Origin: Faecalibacterium gallinarum
Lineage (GTDB): Bacteria > Bacillota > Clostridia > Oscillospirales > Ruminococcaceae
Direction: 5' to 3'
Length of the DNA stretch: 64,000 bases
NCBI RefSeq assembly: GCF_022180365.1
Contig: NZ_BQKV01000081.1
Span: 1-64,000, forward strand
The notes beneath the pieces are model-generated. The model worked only from the letters and a program-made list of their open reading frames with translations. It did no database searches and was not told the origin of the DNA. The position numbers and the translations under genes were made by a program. Positions 23,089 to 31,347 of the stretch are shown piece by piece. Each line of letters begins with the position of its first letter. Position 1 is the first letter of the stretch.

Positions 23089-24651
23089 ATGCGTGAAAGT
23101 GGAATCTTGATGCCTGTTTCCAGCCTTCCCGGACCCTATGGGATCGGCTGCTTCGGGCAGGCCGCCTACAAATTCGTGGACTTTCTGGCCGAAGCCGGCC
23201 AGACCATCTGGCAGATCCTGCCCCTGAGCCCCACCGGCTACGGTGACAGCCCCTACCAGAGCTGTTCTGCCTTTGCGGGCAACCCCTATTTCATCGATCT
23301 GGACGGGCTGAAAGCCCAGGGCCTGCTCACCGCCGCACAGCTCGCCGAAGTGGAGTTCGGCGAGGAGGAAACGGTGGTGGATTACGGCGCCCTCTACACC
23401 GCCCGCTATCCGCTGCTGCGGGCCGCCTACGCCGCCTGGCAGGCCCAGTGTGCCGGGCAGTATGGCTGCGCCGCCTATTACCCCGATGATTACTATGCCT
23501 TCACCCTTGAGAACGAGGGCTGGCTCGAGGATTACGCCCTCTACATGGCCCTCAAGACCGCCCACAAGATGGCGGCCTGGTCTGCCTGGCCCCGGGAATA
23601 CCGGCTGCGGGACCGGGAGGCTCTGGCCCGGTTTGCCCGGGAAAACGCGGAGGAGATCGGTTTCTGGAAGTTCTTGCAGTACCAGTTTGCCCGCCAGTGG
23701 CAGGCCCTGAAAGGATACGCCAACGGCAAGGGCATCCAGATCCTGGGCGACCTGCCCATCTATGTTTCGGCCGACTCGGTGGACGCCTGGGTGGGCGGCC
23801 GGCTCTTTGAGCTGGACGCCGACGGCAAGTTCGCCCGGGTGGCGGGCTGCCCGCCGGATTACTTCTCCGCCGAGGGCCAGCTCTGGGGCAACCCCCTCTA
23901 TGACTGGGCCTACCACCGGGAGACGGGCTTTGCTTGGTGGATTAAGCGGGTCCGCCACGCCCTGGGCATCTACGACCTGATCCGGATCGACCACTTCCGG
24001 GGTTTTGATACATACTGGGCCATCCCGGCCACCAGCCCCACCGCCCGCACCGGCAAGTGGGAGATCGGCCCCCGGATGGAGCTGTTCCACGCCCTGGAAT
24101 CCGCCCTGGGCCAGCTGCCCATCATCGCCGAGGATCTGGGCGAGCTGACGCCCAGCGTCCGGGAACTGCTGGCGGAGAGCGGTTTCCCCGGCATGAAGGT
24201 GCTGCAATTCGCCTTCAGCGGCGGGGACAGCGAGTATCTGCCCCACAACCACATCCAGAACTGTGTGGTCTACCCCGGCACCCACGACAACACCACCCTG
24301 GCCGACTGGTGGGAGAACGGCGCCTCCCCCAAGGAGAAACAGGCGGTGGCGGCCTACTTCCACCTGGCAGCTCCCAAAGCCACCCCCAAGCAGATCGCCG
24401 CCCTGGACCCCGACGAGGTCCGGCTGGCGCTGCTCCGGGCCGCCCTGGGCTCCACCGCCGCCCGGGCCATCATCCCCATGTACGACTGGCTGGGCCTCGG
24501 GGCCGAGGCGCACCTGAACACCCCGGGCAAGCTGGGGGGCAACTGGGCCTGGCGGGCGGAGGAGGGCTTCGACGCCCCGGCTCTGGCCCGGACCATCCGG
24601 CAGGAGTGTGAGGTATACTGGCGCAAACCGGCACAGGTTTCGGCAGATTGA
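23089..24651 (+). CDS. malQ: 4-alpha-glucanotransferase (amylomaltase)
   Basis: Transfers alpha-1,4-glucan segments between malto-oligosaccharides and releases glucose; cytoplasmic. 520 aa, normal GH77 length. Motifs in order: RESGILMPVSSLPGPYGIG, the W-Q-I-L-P-L-SPTGYGDSPYQ substrate loop, GDLPIYVSADSVDAW, DLIRIDHFRGF (catalytic Asp), IIAEDLG (acid/base Glu) and YPGTHDNTT. The ATG at 23089 is preceded by GAGGG at 8 bases; the GTG at 23074 overlaps that site. It is transcribed alone, away from other sugar genes. Confidence 0.97.
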   Translation: MRESGILMPVSSLPGPYGIGCFGQAAYKFVDFLAEAGQTIWQILPLSPTGYGDSPYQSCSAFAGNPYFIDLDGLKAQGLLTAAQLAEVEFGEEETVVDYGALYTARYPLLRAAYAAWQAQCAGQYGCAAYYPDDYYAFTLENEGWLEDYALYMALKTAHKMAAWSAWPREYRLRDREALARFARENAEEIGFWKFLQYQFARQWQALKGYANGKGIQILGDLPIYVSADSVDAWVGGRLFELDADGKFARVAGCPPDYFSAEGQLWGNPLYDWAYHRETGFAWWIKRVRHALGIYDLIRIDHFRGFDTYWAIPATSPTARTGKWEIGPRMELFHALESALGQLPIIAEDLGELTPSVRELLAESGFPGMKVLQFAFSGGDSEYLPHNHIQNCVVYPGTHDNTTLADWWENGASPKEKQAVAAYFHLAAPKATPKQIAALDPDEVRLALLRAALGSTAARAIIPMYDWLGLGAEAHLNTPGKLGGNWAWRAEEGFDAPALARTIRQECEVYWRKPAQVSAD

Positions 24652-24714
24652 CCAAAATACAGCCGTGCTTTGTGAAAGAGTGCTGTTTTGCTGGAAAATC
24701 AGCTCCCCAAGAGT

Positions 24715-24720
24715 TATAAT
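24715..24720 (+). promoter_or_regulatory. -10 box of the GGDEF-like gene
   Basis: TATAAT at 24715-24720, 78 bp upstream of the start codon; the -35 region is weak. Confidence 0.5.
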
Positions 24721-24797
24721 AGTAACGAATAGCGGCTGAGGGTTCAGCCGGGCCGGAGAGGGAGAACGCCGGCTGATGTTGAGATTGTAGCGGAAAT

Positions 24798-25613
24798 ATG
24801 GGGAAACAAAGCATGGAGAAAGAATTGACCGGGCCGGGGCTGCAAGGGTTGGTTGAGAGCTTGCAGACCGTGTTTGACGTCGTAAACCTCATGGAGCTGG
24901 AGGATGGCCAGGCCGCCGATCAGCCCGAGGATGGGCTGCGGGTGCAGTACGAGGTGCAGGGGGGCCGGATCGGCTGTTCCCTCTGCCGGACCATCCGGGC
25001 GGGGGGCAAGACCTACCAGCTCCACCTGAGTGCGCCGCTGGCGGGCAACGGCCTGCCGGAGGACCGGATGAGCGAGCGGGAACGCCGGCTTTTCCGGGAG
25101 GATCTGAACCACGATTTTCTGTCGGGGGTGTACAACCGCCATTACCTGGACACCATCTTCCGGGAAAAGGTGGACACCTGGGCGGCCCAGGGGGGCCAGG
25201 GCGCGCTGGCGCTGGTGTCTCTGGACGGCTATGCCGGGCTGGAGGCCGACCACGGCCAGCCCACCGTGAACCAGGTGCTCTGCTATGTGGCCAACCAGTG
25301 GAAAAAGCACTATGACCAGTCGGACAAAAAGCTGGTCTGCCGGCTGGACGACGCCGTTTTTGCGGTGGCCTGTTCGGACTACACCGGCCCCCAGCTGGAA
25401 GCTGAGATGCGGGCCATCTACGACGGGATGCCCACCGCCTGCATCACCAGCGTCGGGATGATGAGCCGGGTGCCCTTCACCCTGTCCATCGGCTGCGCCG
25501 GGCTGGAAGAGCTGGAGAATCCCTGCTGGGATGGTCTGTACCAGCTGAGCCAGAAGCGTCTGGCGGCGGCCCGGACGGCGGGCGGGGACCAGGTGTTCCA
25601 CACCGAGGGCTGA
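24798..25613 (+). CDS. Degenerate GGDEF-domain protein
   Basis: 271 aa, no membrane segment. After an N-terminal region with a YEVQGGRIGCSLCRTI beta stretch, residues 105-270 follow the GGDEF fold: NHDFLSGVYNRHYLDTIF (family start D-x-L-T-G-x-x-N-R), then RLDDAVFAV exactly where RxGGDEF should be. The signature glycines and acidic pair are lost, so cyclase activity is not expected. It may bind GTP or c-di-GMP, or act through protein contacts. The ATG at 24813 is an alternative start; neither has a strong ribosome site. Confidence 0.75.
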   Translation: MGKQSMEKELTGPGLQGLVESLQTVFDVVNLMELEDGQAADQPEDGLRVQYEVQGGRIGCSLCRTIRAGGKTYQLHLSAPLAGNGLPEDRMSERERRLFREDLNHDFLSGVYNRHYLDTIFREKVDTWAAQGGQGALALVSLDGYAGLEADHGQPTVNQVLCYVANQWKKHYDQSDKKLVCRLDDAVFAVACSDYTGPQLEAEMRAIYDGMPTACITSVGMMSRVPFTLSIGCAGLEELENPCWDGLYQLSQKRLAAARTAGGDQVFHTEG

Positions 25614-25644
25614 GCCCCAAAATCAGGAAAATATAGAATCGAAT

Positions 25645-25690
25645 AAAAAGCCCCCTCCTGCGGATACTAACCGCAAAAGGGGGCTTTTTC
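25645..25690 (+). terminator. Terminator overlapping the translation signal of the next gene
   Basis: Stem AAAAAGCCCCCT/AGGGGGCTTTTT (25645-25656 and 25678-25689). The T-run ends four bases before the ATG of the next gene, so its 3' arm also supplies the only Shine-Dalgarno-like AGGGGG. Confidence 0.8.
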
Positions 25691-25692
25691 TT

Positions 25693-26130
25693 ATGGAACA
25701 AAAAAACGATAACCTCTCCATGCTGGAGGCTGTGGTCCAGAATACCGAAATGGGCAAAAACACCCTGGACCAGATTGTGCCCATGACCGAGGATACCCGC
25801 TTCAAGGCCGAGCTTTTGCGGGAGCGGAACATCTACCAGCAGCTCAACCAGGAGGCCCACAGCTGCATTGCCGCCTGCGGGGCCCAGGCCAAGGGCCAGA
25901 CGGCCTTTGCCAAGATGAACACCCGGATGGGCATCAGCATGAAAACCCTGACCGACAAATCCACCCGGAACCTGGCCGAGATGCTCTCGGAGGGCAGCAG
26001 CCAGGGGGTGATGGACTGCATCAAGTGCCAGAAGGATTACCCGGACGCTGCGCCCGGTTCCAAACGGCTGATGCAGCGGCTCCAGGATTTCCAGGAGGAC
26101 AGCCGGATCAAGCTGGAACAGTTCCTCTAA
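25693..26130 (+). CDS. Small helical protein of unknown function
   Basis: 145 aa, predicted nearly all helical, soluble. It resembles four-helix-bundle (ferritin-like/DUF2383-type) proteins in pattern, for example MEQKNDNLSMLEAVVQNTEM and FKAELLRERNIYQQLNQEAH, but I see no di-iron ExxH pair. Two Cys (CIAAC) and a DCIKCQKDYPD motif are notable. The only ribosome site lies in the 3' arm of the terminator directly upstream. Function not known. Confidence 0.6.
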   Translation: MEQKNDNLSMLEAVVQNTEMGKNTLDQIVPMTEDTRFKAELLRERNIYQQLNQEAHSCIAACGAQAKGQTAFAKMNTRMGISMKTLTDKSTRNLAEMLSEGSSQGVMDCIKCQKDYPDAAPGSKRLMQRLQDFQEDSRIKLEQFL

Positions 26131-26135
26131 CACAA

Positions 26136-26182
26136 AAAAGGGCGCGCCGCATCCCGTAAAAGGGAAGGGCGCGCCCTTTGGC
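26136..26182. terminator. Bidirectional terminator between 26130 and mtnN
   Basis: Long stem AAAGGGCGCGCC/GGCGCGCCCTTT with an inner CCCGT..AGGG helix; A-run on the left and T-run potential on both strands. Confidence 0.85.
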
Positions 26183-26196
26183 ACAAAATAAAGAAT

Positions 26197-26880
26197 TTAC
26201 AGGCTCTCCACCATGGCAGCCACGATCTTGGTGGCGGTGGCCACGTACTCGGCGATGCTGAACTTCTTGACCACCAGAACCTCGTGGCCCGACTCGTCGG
26301 CGTTGTCGCTCATGGCCCGCAGGATGACGCAGGGCACCCCGTTCTTGGCGGCGATCTGGCTGACGGCGGCGCCCTCCATCTCCACGCAGTCGGGGGCGCA
26401 CTTGGCCTGGATGGCGGCCTTGGAGGCGCTGTCCCCGATGAAGAGGTCGCCGGTGGCGATCTTGCCGGTCAGAGCCTTGACCCCGGCGGCGGCGCAGGCG
26501 GCCTCGGCGGCGGCGATCAGGGCCGGGTCCCCGGCGTATTCCTTGAGATAGGGCGGGTTCTGGCAGATCATGTCCAGCTGGGCGTCGTGGTAGAGGACCG
26601 TTTTGCCGATCACCACGTCCCCGATGCCGATCTCGCTGGACATATTCCCGGCGATGCCCGAGAAGATGATCTTTTCGGCGCCGTACTTGGTGATCAGGAC
26701 CTGGGTGGTGGCGGCGGCGTTGGCCTTGCCCATGCCGGCGCAGCAGACCACCACCTGCTTGCCCGCCAGCTTGCCCTGGTGGTACTCCACCCCGCCGTAG
26801 CTCTCCACGGTGACGTCCGACAGCCGGGCGCAGAGCTGGTCCACTTCATCGGGCATAGCGCCCATAATTCCAAAAATCAT
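26197..26880 (-). CDS. mtnN: 5'-methylthioadenosine/S-adenosylhomocysteine nucleosidase
   Basis: Cleaves adenine from methylthioadenosine and S-adenosylhomocysteine, recycling SAM by-products. 227 aa, standard length. Motifs: start IFGIMGAMPDEVD with the catalytic Glu, VVCCAGMGKANAA, FSGIAGNM, the ribose loop VEMEGAAV with the MEG motif, and RAMSDNAD with the catalytic Asp. It lies 19 bp after ychF on the same strand, so the two are probably cotranscribed. Confidence 0.95.
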   Translation of the reverse strand: MIFGIMGAMPDEVDQLCARLSDVTVESYGGVEYHQGKLAGKQVVVCCAGMGKANAAATTQVLITKYGAEKIIFSGIAGNMSSEIGIGDVVIGKTVLYHDAQLDMICQNPPYLKEYAGDPALIAAAEAACAAAGVKALTGKIATGDLFIGDSASKAAIQAKCAPDCVEMEGAAVSQIAAKNGVPCVILRAMSDNADESGHEVLVVKKFSIAEYVATATKIVAAMVESL

Positions 26881-26899
26881 GGTTTCAAAATCCTTTCCC

Positions 26900-28033
26900 T
26901 TAGACGTTGAAGAGGAACTCGATCACGTCGCCGTCCTGGACAACATACTCCTTGCCCTCGGTCCGCTGGAGGCCGTGGGCCTTGACGGCGGCATAGTCGA
27001 AATTCTGGGCGGCCAGGTCGTCGTAGGCGATGACGCTGGCACGGATGAAGCCCCGCTCAAAGTCGCTGTGGATCTTGCCCGCAGCCTGGGGGGCCTTGGT
27101 GCCCCGGCGGATGGTCCAGGCGCGGCACTCCTTCTTGCCGTCGGTCAGGAAGGAGATCAGGCCCAGCAGCTCATAGCTGGCGGCGATCAGGTTGTCCAGG
27201 CCGCTGGCCTCAATGCCCATCTCGGCCAGGAAAGCCTTCTTCTCCTCGGGGGTGTACTCGGCGATGTCCTCCTCGGTCTTGGCGCAGATGGGGATCACCT
27301 TGGCCCCCTCGGCGGCAGCCCGGGCCTGGACCAGGGGAACGTACTTGTTGTTCTCGATGCCGTCCATCAGGTCATCTTCGCCCACGTTGCAGGCGTAGAG
27401 GACGGGCTTGGTGCTCAGAAGGCCCATCTCCCGCAGAACCGCCTGCTGGTCGGCGTCCCCCTCGTTCCAGTCGAAGGAGCGGGCGGGCTTGCCCTCGCTC
27501 AGGTGCTGGGCCAGCCGGGTCAGCCACTCGGCCTCGGCGGCAGCGCCCTTGTTGTTGCCGCTCTTGGCGGCCTTGGCCATCCGGCCCGCCCGGTTCTGGA
27601 CCACTTCCAGGTCGGAGAGGATCAGCTCGTAGTCGATGGCGTCGATGTCGGCGATGGGGTCCACGGCCTCGGCCTTGGTGACGTCCTCGACGACGTGGAT
27701 GATGTTGTCGTCGTCAAAGCAGCGCACCACATGGACGATGGCGTCGCACTCCCGAATGTGGCCCAGGAACTTGTTGCCCAGGCCCGCGCCCTGGCTGGCG
27801 CCCTTCACCAGGCCGGCGATGTCCACGAACTCCACGATGGCGGGGGTCTTTTTGTTGGTCTGCCAGATCTCGGCCAGCTTATCCAGCCGCTTGTCCGGCA
27901 CCGCCACGATGCCGCTGTTGGGCTCGATGGTGCAGAAGGGGTAGTTGGCGGCCTCCGCGTTCTTGGTGGAGGTGATGGCGTTGAAAAGGGTGGACTTGCC
28001 CACGTTGGGCAGCCCGACGATACCGAGTTTCAT
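26900..28033 (-). CDS. ychF: Redox-regulated ATPase YchF (Obg-like)
   Basis: 377 aa, expected length. Ribosome-associated P-loop ATPase of the OBG family. G1 is GLPNVGKSTLFNA at the N-terminus, G3 DIAGLVKGAS, and the ATP-specifying position near NVGEDD lacks NKxD as in all YchF proteins. The C-terminal TGS-like domain holds RRGTKAPQAAGKIHSDFERGFIRA. AAGGAG precedes the ATG. First gene of a likely ychF-mtnN transcript. Confidence 0.97.
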   Translation of the reverse strand: MKLGIVGLPNVGKSTLFNAITSTKNAEAANYPFCTIEPNSGIVAVPDKRLDKLAEIWQTNKKTPAIVEFVDIAGLVKGASQGAGLGNKFLGHIRECDAIVHVVRCFDDDNIIHVVEDVTKAEAVDPIADIDAIDYELILSDLEVVQNRAGRMAKAAKSGNNKGAAAEAEWLTRLAQHLSEGKPARSFDWNEGDADQQAVLREMGLLSTKPVLYACNVGEDDLMDGIENNKYVPLVQARAAAEGAKVIPICAKTEEDIAEYTPEEKKAFLAEMGIEASGLDNLIAASYELLGLISFLTDGKKECRAWTIRRGTKAPQAAGKIHSDFERGFIRASVIAYDDLAAQNFDYAAVKAHGLQRTEGKEYVVQDGDVIEFLFNV

Positions 28034-28175
28034 ATGAAATACGCTCCTTACACGTTATTTTCCTGCCTATCATTATACGCAAGCCGGCCCCCCGGCGCAA
28101 GGGCGGGGGCGGGGTTTGGGGCGCCGAGAGGGAAAAAATGCACAGAAGGTTCTTTATTTTGTCATAACTGTCCCG

Positions 28176-28181
28176 TATAAT
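28176..28181 (+). promoter_or_regulatory. -10 box of the two-component operon
   Basis: TATAAT at 28176-28181 with TTTATT 17 bp upstream, 83 bp before the response-regulator start. Confidence 0.55.
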
Positions 28182-28263
28182 AGGGGTGGAAAATTACGGG
28201 CGGGGCTTTTTTGTGCCGGGACGGCCGCCCCGCCCCGGAAAACAACGCGGGAGGACAAACAGG

Positions 28264-28959
28264 ATGGCAAACGAAAAAATTCTCGTCGTGGACGACGATA
28301 CCAATATCTGCGAGCTGCTCCGGCTCTACCTGATGAAGGAGGGCTACGCCGTGACCATCGCCAACGACGGCGAGGACGCGCTGGCCAAATACAGCCAGGT
28401 CAAGCCGGACATGGTGCTTCTGGATGTCATGATGCCCCGGCTGGACGGCTGGGAGACCTGCCGCCGGATCCGCAAACTGGGGGACACCCCTGTGATCATG
28501 CTCACCGCCAAGGGCGAGACCTTCGACAAGGTGCTGGGCCTGGAGCTGGGGGCCGACGACTACATTGTAAAACCCTTTGACAGCAAAGAGGTGGTGGCCC
28601 GGATTAAGGCGGTCCTCCGCCGCTGCGCGGGTGGCAGCCAGGCCGCGGCCGCCGAGGGGGTCATCGAGTTCGATAACCTGCGGCTGGATATGAACAGCTA
28701 CGAGCTGCGGGTCAAGGGCAAGGTGGTGGAGGCCCCGCCCAAGGAGCTGGAGCTGCTCAACTGCCTGGCCTCCCACCCCAACCGGGTCTACACCCGGGAC
28801 CAGCTGCTGGACGAGGTGTGGGGCTTCGAGTATTACGGCGACTCCCGCACCATCGACGTTCACGTCAAGCGCCTGCGGGAGAAGCTGGCTGGCGCTTCCG
28901 ACAAGTGGGAGCTGAAAACCGTCTGGGGCGTGGGTTATAAATTCGAGGTGCGGCAGTAA
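28264..28959 (+). CDS. OmpR-family response regulator
   Basis: 231 aa. Receiver domain at residues 1-120: acidic pocket VVDDD, phosphorylated Asp in VLLDVMMP (about residue 54), Thr in MLTAKG and Lys in VKPFD. Winged-helix DNA-binding domain at 135-230, with PPKELELLNCLA and YGDSRTIDVHVKRLREKL. ATG at 28264 has GGGAGG upstream; the longer frame from 28186 overlaps the promoter region. Its stop overlaps the ATG of the histidine kinase (TAATG), so the pair is coupled. Confidence 0.96.
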   Translation: MANEKILVVDDDTNICELLRLYLMKEGYAVTIANDGEDALAKYSQVKPDMVLLDVMMPRLDGWETCRRIRKLGDTPVIMLTAKGETFDKVLGLELGADDYIVKPFDSKEVVARIKAVLRRCAGGSQAAAAEGVIEFDNLRLDMNSYELRVKGKVVEAPPKELELLNCLASHPNRVYTRDQLLDEVWGFEYYGDSRTIDVHVKRLREKLAGASDKWELKTVWGVGYKFEVRQ

Positions 28960-30449
28960 TGCGCAAGAGTATTTCGGTGGCCTTCTTCTCCATCGTGGCG
29001 ACCCTGATGCTGATGGGCATCGCGGTGATGGGCTGCTCGGAAATGATCCTCTTCAGCCAGTATTTCGCCGAGGAGCGGTACGCCACCCTGGACGGGGTGG
29101 CCAAGGTCACCGAGCAGGCGGCGGGCTATTTTTGGCAGGAGCTGGACCAGATGCCCGCCGCCGAGCAGGAGGGCCTGGTGAGCAAGGTGGACCTGATCGG
29201 CCAGAGCGCCGACGTCCACATCTTCTTTACCGATGAGGAGGGCAAGGTGATGTTGGCCTCCAACCAGGGGCTTCTGGCCGACGGCCAGCTCTCCGCCACG
29301 GTGCTGGAAGAGATGGAACAGCTCGATGAGGATTACCACGCCTTCAGCATGTTGGGGGGCACCCTTTTGGAGCGGTCCTATGTGGCCGCCCGGCCGGTCT
29401 CTGCCCCGGACGGCAGCCGGGCAGGGTATCTCTTTGTCTGCGCGTCGGGGTCGGCCTTCTCGGCCTTTGTGGAGCAGTTCTGGAGCGACTTTCTGCTCTC
29501 GGCCTGCCTGATGCTGGTCTTTGCCAGCGCCCTGACCATGGTGATGATGCGCCGCCTCACCGAGCCGCTGCATAAAATCAGCGAGGCTGCCCAGAAATTC
29601 GGCGGCGGAGATTTCTCGGTCCGGGTGGCGGATGTGGACGGGGACGGCGAAGTCGGCGACCTGGCCCGCACCTTTAACACCATGGCGGCCAACCTCCAGC
29701 GGATCGACCTGTCCCGGGGCCAGTTCATGGGCAACATCGCCCACGAGCTGCGCACCCCCATGACCACCATCAAGGGCTTTATCGACGGCATCCTGGACGG
29801 GACCATCCCTCCCGAGATGCAGAACCACTATTTGCAGCTGGTCTCCCAGGAGACGGGGCGGCTGGCGCGGCTGGTCCAGAATATGCTGGACCTCTCGAAA
29901 CTGGAGTCGGGGGAGTACCGGGTTAACGCCCGGATGTTCAACATCTGGGACACCCTCACCGGGGTGGCCCTCTCGGCCGAGCAGCGGATCAACGACGGCA
30001 TGATCGAGCTGGAGGGCCTGACCATGGACCGGGTGCTGGTCTATGCCGACCCCGACCTGATCCATCAGGTGGTGTATAACCTGTTGGACAATGCCATCAA
30101 GTTCACCCCCCAGGGCGGGACCATCCGCTTCGGGGTGGAAAAACTGGGCCCCGAGGTGGAGATCTCCATCTGGAACGCGGGCCAGGGCATCAGCCCCGAG
30201 GCGCTGCCCTTTGTCTTCGAGCGGTTCTATAAAGAGGACCAGTCCCGGGGCCTCCATGCCCGGGGCGCGGGGCTGGGGCTCCACATCTGCAAGGTGCTGG
30301 TCAACCTCTCGGGCGGCCAGATCCGGGCCGAGAGCCAGCAGGGGGAGTGGTGCCGGTTTGTGTTCACCCTGCCGGCCGAGGCCCCCAACCAGCACAATAT
30401 GCTGCGGATCCCCGATGAGACCGGGACCCCCGGCACCCCCAAAACCTGA
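28959..30449 (+). CDS. Membrane sensor histidine kinase
   Basis: 496 aa. First membrane helix at residues 4-26, an extracellular sensor of about 150 residues (with VHIFFTDEEGKVMLAS), and a second helix near 185-205. HAMP follows at LTEPLHKISEAAQKF, then the phosphoacceptor box NIAHELRTPMTTIKGF, N-box LLDNAIKF and G-box GAGLGLHICK. All catalytic elements are intact. It partners the regulator just upstream. The signal is not identifiable; layout is like ResE/VanS-type kinases. Confidence 0.95.
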   Translation: MRKSISVAFFSIVATLMLMGIAVMGCSEMILFSQYFAEERYATLDGVAKVTEQAAGYFWQELDQMPAAEQEGLVSKVDLIGQSADVHIFFTDEEGKVMLASNQGLLADGQLSATVLEEMEQLDEDYHAFSMLGGTLLERSYVAARPVSAPDGSRAGYLFVCASGSAFSAFVEQFWSDFLLSACLMLVFASALTMVMMRRLTEPLHKISEAAQKFGGGDFSVRVADVDGDGEVGDLARTFNTMAANLQRIDLSRGQFMGNIAHELRTPMTTIKGFIDGILDGTIPPEMQNHYLQLVSQETGRLARLVQNMLDLSKLESGEYRVNARMFNIWDTLTGVALSAEQRINDGMIELEGLTMDRVLVYADPDLIHQVVYNLLDNAIKFTPQGGTIRFGVEKLGPEVEISIWNAGQGISPEALPFVFERFYKEDQSRGLHARGAGLGLHICKVLVNLSGGQIRAESQQGEWCRFVFTLPAEAPNQHNMLRIPDETGTPGTPKT

Positions 30450-30546
30450 ATCCGGCGGCCAGGCCGCCCGGCCCGGCGGTTTCGGCCCCGGGAGCGGGAC
30501 GGCCTGGCCGTTTTACGTCATTTCGGTGAAAAACAGGGGCCCGGGT

Positions 30547-30575
30547 TTGATTTTTATACAGGTTTCGTGTAAACT
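30547..30575 (+). promoter_or_regulatory. Promoter of the rpe-rnf-like operon
   Basis: TTGATT (30547-30552), 17-bp spacer, TAAACT (30570-30575), 113 bp before the rpe start. Confidence 0.65.
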
Positions 30576-30688
30576 AAAGACTGTGGCAGTGTCGGCCCCG
30601 CCGCCGCGCCGCCGCCCCCGCCCCTGCGCTCCGGGCCAGACCGGGCCGGGTGGGGCCAAGTTTTGTGGAACGGAGAGTAAAAACAACC

Positions 30689-31336
30689 ATGAAAATTAGT
30701 CCTTCCATCCTCTCGGCAGACTTCTGCCGCCTGGGCGCGGACTGCCGCCTGGTGCTGGACGCCGGGGCGCAGATGCTGCACTACGACGTGATGGACGGCC
30801 ATTTTGTGCCCAACATCAGCTTTGGGGTGCCGGTGCTCAAGAGTTTGCACCAGGGCCTGCCCGAAGCGTTTTATGACGTCCACCTGATGATTGACCATCC
30901 CCTGGACTATGCCGAGCCCTTCGCCAAGGCGGGGGCCACATTGCTGAACTTCCATCTGGAGACCAAAGACGACATCCAGGCCACCCTGGACAAGATCCGG
31001 GCCCTGGGCTGCAAGACCGGCCTGACCATCAAGCCCGGCACCCCCGCCGAGGCTCTTTCCCCCTGGCTGGACCAGCTGGATCTGGTGCTGGTGATGAGCG
31101 TGGAGCCCGGGTTCGGGGGCCAGAAGTTCCAGCCCCAGGCCCTGGAAAAACTCCGTTGGCTCCGGGCCGAGCGGGAAAAGCGGGGCCTCGATTTTATGCT
31201 GGAAGTGGACGGCGGCGTGGACTCCGCCACCGCCCCCGCCTGTGTGGAAGCAGGGGCTGACGTGCTGGTGGCGGGCAGCGCCATCTTCGGCGCGGCGGAC
31301 CCGGCGGCGGCCGTCCGGGCCCTGGCCGCACTTTGA
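30689..31336 (+). CDS. rpe: Ribulose-phosphate 3-epimerase
   Basis: Interconverts ribulose-5-P and xylulose-5-P in the pentose phosphate pathway. 215 aa TIM barrel. Motifs: start ISPSILSADFCRLG, metal site MLHYDVMDGHFVPN, DVHLMI with His, VMSVEPGFGGQKF and VDGGV near the C-terminus with the second catalytic Asp, ending in VAGSAIF. ATG at 30689 is preceded by CGGAGAG. Only 11 bp separate it from the RnfD-like gene, so the Rnf-like trio is transcribed with a carbohydrate gene here. Confidence 0.96.
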   Translation: MKISPSILSADFCRLGADCRLVLDAGAQMLHYDVMDGHFVPNISFGVPVLKSLHQGLPEAFYDVHLMIDHPLDYAEPFAKAGATLLNFHLETKDDIQATLDKIRALGCKTGLTIKPGTPAEALSPWLDQLDLVLVMSVEPGFGGQKFQPQALEKLRWLRAEREKRGLDFMLEVDGGVDSATAPACVEAGADVLVAGSAIFGAADPAAAVRALAAL

Positions 31337-31347
31337 GAGGTGGCCCC

